Assembly: GCA_036337765.1 (NCBI GenBank)
Contig: JAYZDP010000087.1
Location: 1-15,702 of the forward strand
DNA from: JAYZDP01 sp036337765
GTDB lineage: Bacteria > Acidobacteriota > Thermoanaerobaculia > Multivoradales > Multivoraceae
Reading direction: 5' to 3'
DNA: 15,702 bases
Numbering within the stretch: position 1 is the stretch's first letter; each line of letters begins with the position of its first letter. The position numbers were made by a program, and so were the translations under genes. Positions 13,986 through 15,702 of this stretch are shown piece by piece. The notes under the pieces were generated by a model. The model saw only the letters and a program-made list of their open reading frames with translations, was not told the origin of the DNA and did no database searches.

Positions 13986-14483
13986 TCAATCGCCTCCGGT
14001 GTGCTCTGGAAGCGCGCGCAACAGAGTGGCCATCTCCAGCGCCGCCAGCGCCGCCTCGGTACCCTTGTTACCCACCCGACCCCCACAACGGTCCTCCGCC
14101 TGCGACGCGTCGTCGCAGGTCAGCACTCCTAACGCCACTGGAATCCGCTCTTCGTTCGAGATCACACCCAGCCCCCGACTGCACTCCTGACAGAGGTAGT
14201 CGAAATGCGGAGTCTCGCCGCGAATCACGACTCCGAGTGCGATCAGGGCGTCGAAGTGCCCTGCACGCCCACGCGCCATCTCGCCGATAGCCTGCGGCAG
14301 CTCCCAAGCCCCGGGCACCCGAGCCACGACCAGATCCGACGCCGCCACACCGTGGCCGAGCAGGAACTCAACCGCCGCCGCGAGCAGCCGCTCGACGTAG
14401 CCCTCGTTGAAAGTCGCTGCCGCGATACCGAAGCGTAGACCGCTACCGTCGTGCGTACCAGTAAGCTGTTCGACCGAGTCCAT
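13986..14483 (-). CDS. ribH: 6,7-dimethyl-8-ribityllumazine synthase
   Basis: RibH condenses 5-amino-6-ribitylamino-uracil with 3,4-dihydroxy-2-butanone 4-phosphate, the next-to-last step of riboflavin synthesis. The 165-residue protein has the catalytic-site motifs: FN (25-26), VPGAWELP (56-63), ALGVVIRGETPHFDY (81-95, with the catalytic His93), and PVALGVLT followed by QAEDRCGGRVGNKG (128-141, with phosphate-binding Arg132). Length is normal apart from a slightly long N-terminus (1-16). It is the first gene of the ribH-nusB-lptE unit; no other riboflavin gene is in the window. The 129-base spacer to argF shows no FMN riboswitch motif. Confidence 0.96.
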   Translation of the reverse strand: MDSVEQLTGTHDGSGLRFGIAAATFNEGYVERLLAAAVEFLLGHGVAASDLVVARVPGAWELPQAIGEMARGRAGHFDALIALGVVIRGETPHFDYLCQECSRGLGVISNEERIPVALGVLTCDDASQAEDRCGGRVGNKGTEAALAALEMATLLRALPEHTGGD

Positions 14484-14612
14484 TCGATGACCTGTGTAGG
14501 GAGATAATGGCGTCCCGGAAAGACCGCTATCATCGGGGTGCGGATTCCGACTCTACAACACTAGTCTCAGTCCTCTGGTGTCTTTTGGGCCCCTCTGATC
14601 TTTACTTGAGCC
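14484..14612. promoter_or_regulatory. Divergent promoter region between ribH and argF
   Basis: This 129-base spacer must hold start signals for both directions. On the plus strand TACAAC (14554-14559) could be a -10 element, but no -35 is evident. On the minus strand ATTATC, about 25 bases before the ribH start, is a possible -10. No ArgR-type box pair or riboswitch was recognised. The argF start has only a weak TTGAG before it. Confidence 0.3.
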
Positions 14613-15611
14613 ATGTCTTTCAGCCTCATCGGGCGCAGCTTTCTAAAGCTCGAGGACTTCACTCCAGACGAGATCTTCGGACTTCTCGATCTGGCGGAGT
14701 CGCTCAAGCTGGAAAGGCTCGAACGGCGCGAAGAGCACCGGTTGGCGGGCCGCAACCTAGCGCTCATCTTCGAGAAGACCTCCACGCGGACGCGAGCCTC
14801 GTTCGAAGTCGCTGCCTACGATCAGGGCGCCCGCGTCTCGAACATCGACCCCGGCTCGTCACAGATGGGTCAGAAGGAGACTGTTCGCGATACGGCCCGT
14901 GTACTGGGCCGGCTATACGATGGCATCGCCTTCCGTGGCAAGAACCAGAATGATGTAGAGGCGCTGGCGGATGCGTCGGGTGTCCCGGTCTACAACGGCC
15001 TCACCGACCAGTTTCACCCAACGCAGATCCTGGCCGACGCTCTGACCATGATGGAGCACTCCGGCGGAGACCTCCGCGGAATCAGCTGCTGCTACCTCGG
15101 GGACGCCCGCTTCAATATGGGCAACTCGCTACTCATGGGTGCCGCGAAGATCGGCCTCGACTTTCGCATTGCCGCGCCCGAGTCCTATTGGCCAGCGTCC
15201 GCTCACCGCTCGTGCTGCGAGGCCATCGCGACAGACACGGGCGCCAAGCTCACGTTCACCGAAACGGTAGAGGCCGCCGTCGATGGCGCCGACTTTCTGT
15301 ACACCGACATCTGGGTCTCGATGGGTGAGAGCGAAGAGGTCTGGGCCGACCGGGTCGGCCACCTCCTCCCCTATCGGGTCACCGCCGACGTGATGGCGAT
15401 GACCGGCAAGCCGGATACCCGTTTTCTGCACTGCCTGCCCTCGTACCACAACCTTGGCACGGACATCGGTCGGAAGATAGCCGATCGTTTCGACCTCGAC
15501 GGCATCGAGGTCAGCGACGAGGTCTTCGAGTCGGCGGCCTCGCTCGTTTTCGATCAAGCCGAAAACCGCCTCCACACAATCAAAGCTGTTCTCGTCGCAA
15601 GTCTCTGCTGA
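14613..15611 (+). CDS. argF: Ornithine carbamoyltransferase
   Basis: The enzyme joins carbamoyl phosphate and ornithine to give citrulline, in arginine synthesis or, reversed, in the arginine deiminase pathway. The 332-residue protein contains all key motifs: STRTR (57-61, carbamoyl-phosphate binding), SSQMGQKE (82-89), FRG (107-109), HPTQ (135-138), LGDARFNMGNS (162-172, start of the ornithine domain), DIWVSMGE (232-239, with the SMG loop) and FLHCLP (271-276, with catalytic Cys274). The C-terminal SDEVFESAASLVFDQAENRL with HTIKAV closes it. The sequence, including SDEVFESAAS, strongly recalls the E. coli ArgF/ArgI type. No arcA, arcC or other arginine gene is visible, so the biosynthetic name argF is preferred over arcB only by default. 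Confidence 0.94.
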   Translation: MSFSLIGRSFLKLEDFTPDEIFGLLDLAESLKLERLERREEHRLAGRNLALIFEKTSTRTRASFEVAAYDQGARVSNIDPGSSQMGQKETVRDTARVLGRLYDGIAFRGKNQNDVEALADASGVPVYNGLTDQFHPTQILADALTMMEHSGGDLRGISCCYLGDARFNMGNSLLMGAAKIGLDFRIAAPESYWPASAHRSCCEAIATDTGAKLTFTETVEAAVDGADFLYTDIWVSMGESEEVWADRVGHLLPYRVTADVMAMTGKPDTRFLHCLPSYHNLGTDIGRKIADRFDLDGIEVSDEVFESAASLVFDQAENRLHTIKAVLVASLC

Positions 15612-15617
15612 GCCACG

Positions 15618-15702
15618 GTGCAGGCCCGGCGCAGGGACTACGACCCGGCCGCGTACTTTCACCTCGGTCGCAGCTCCGAAGCCGAGGCGGCTCTGGCGAA
15701 GG
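15618..15702 (+). CDS. Start of an unidentified gene, cut by the window end
   Basis: Six bases after the argF stop, a GTG opens a frame that runs to the window edge (28 codons, beginning MQARRRDYDPAAYFHLGRSS). The tight spacing after argF and the absence of stops support a real gene, but the frame is short and no clear Shine-Dalgarno sequence precedes it. I do not recognise the fragment. Confidence 0.35.
   Translation, partial: MQARRRDYDPAAYFHLGRSSEAEAALAK

Noticed and set aside
14484..14612. FMN riboswitch for ribH
   Set aside because: The conserved RFN element blocks were not recognised on the minus strand, and the spacer would have to hold the argF promoter as well.
1..15702. Mobile element, CRISPR array, prophage or defence island
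   Set aside because: No transposase, integrase, terminal inverted repeats, spaced repeats or tRNA attachment site was seen, and gene content is core housekeeping and envelope throughout.

Overview
The window is a GC-rich, densely coded stretch of a double-membraned (Gram-negative type) bacterial chromosome. The envelope genes show this: an LPS-transport permease, the LPS-assembly lipoprotein LptE, and a complete Tol-Pal cluster. The ParB C-terminus, the one-chain LptF/LptG permease and the gene neighbourhoods look most like Acidobacteriota to me, with a deltaproteobacterial-grade lineage as the alternative. That placement is an impression from memory, not a computed result. No tRNA, rRNA, CRISPR array, insertion sequence, prophage or restriction gene was seen. 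The window reads as core chromosome rather than an accessory island.

Layout. (1) 2-406: the 3' end of a ParB-family gene entering from the left. (2) 556-4316, plus strand: a fused LptF-LptG permease, an unrecognised eight-helix membrane protein, and a small membrane protein whose second zinc ribbon is split by its membrane segment. (3) 7258-4313, minus strand: etfB, etfA and metK, tightly packed. metK runs tail-to-tail into the zinc-ribbon gene with overlapping stop codons. (4) 7446-12631, plus strand: tolQ, tolR, a TonB/TolA-like protein, tolB, pal and cpoB, followed by rpsT (ribosomal protein bS20) to 12953. Unusually, three spacers inside this cluster are 175-220 bp long. (5) 14483-12973, minus strand: ribH, nusB and lptE, with gaps of only 2-3 bases. 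(6) 14613-15611, plus strand: ornithine carbamoyltransferase, then the first codons of an unidentified gene cut by the window end.

How the genes work together. Envelope biology dominates. LptFG would extract LPS from the inner membrane, and LptE would help insert it into the outer membrane. TolQ/TolR form a proton-driven motor, and the TonB/TolA-like protein is placed to pass energy across the periplasm to TolB and Pal. CpoB is here predicted to be a lipoprotein. The remaining genes are housekeeping: electron transfer (EtfBA), S-adenosylmethionine synthesis, lumazine synthesis, antitermination, a ribosomal protein and arginine/ornithine metabolism.

I found no clearly new defence or mobile system. 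The items most worth a second look are the single-chain LptF-LptG permease, the two uncharacterised membrane proteins downstream of it (especially the split zinc ribbon), the competing hairpins over the convergent stop codons, the lipidated CpoB, and the structured spacers inside the tol cluster.
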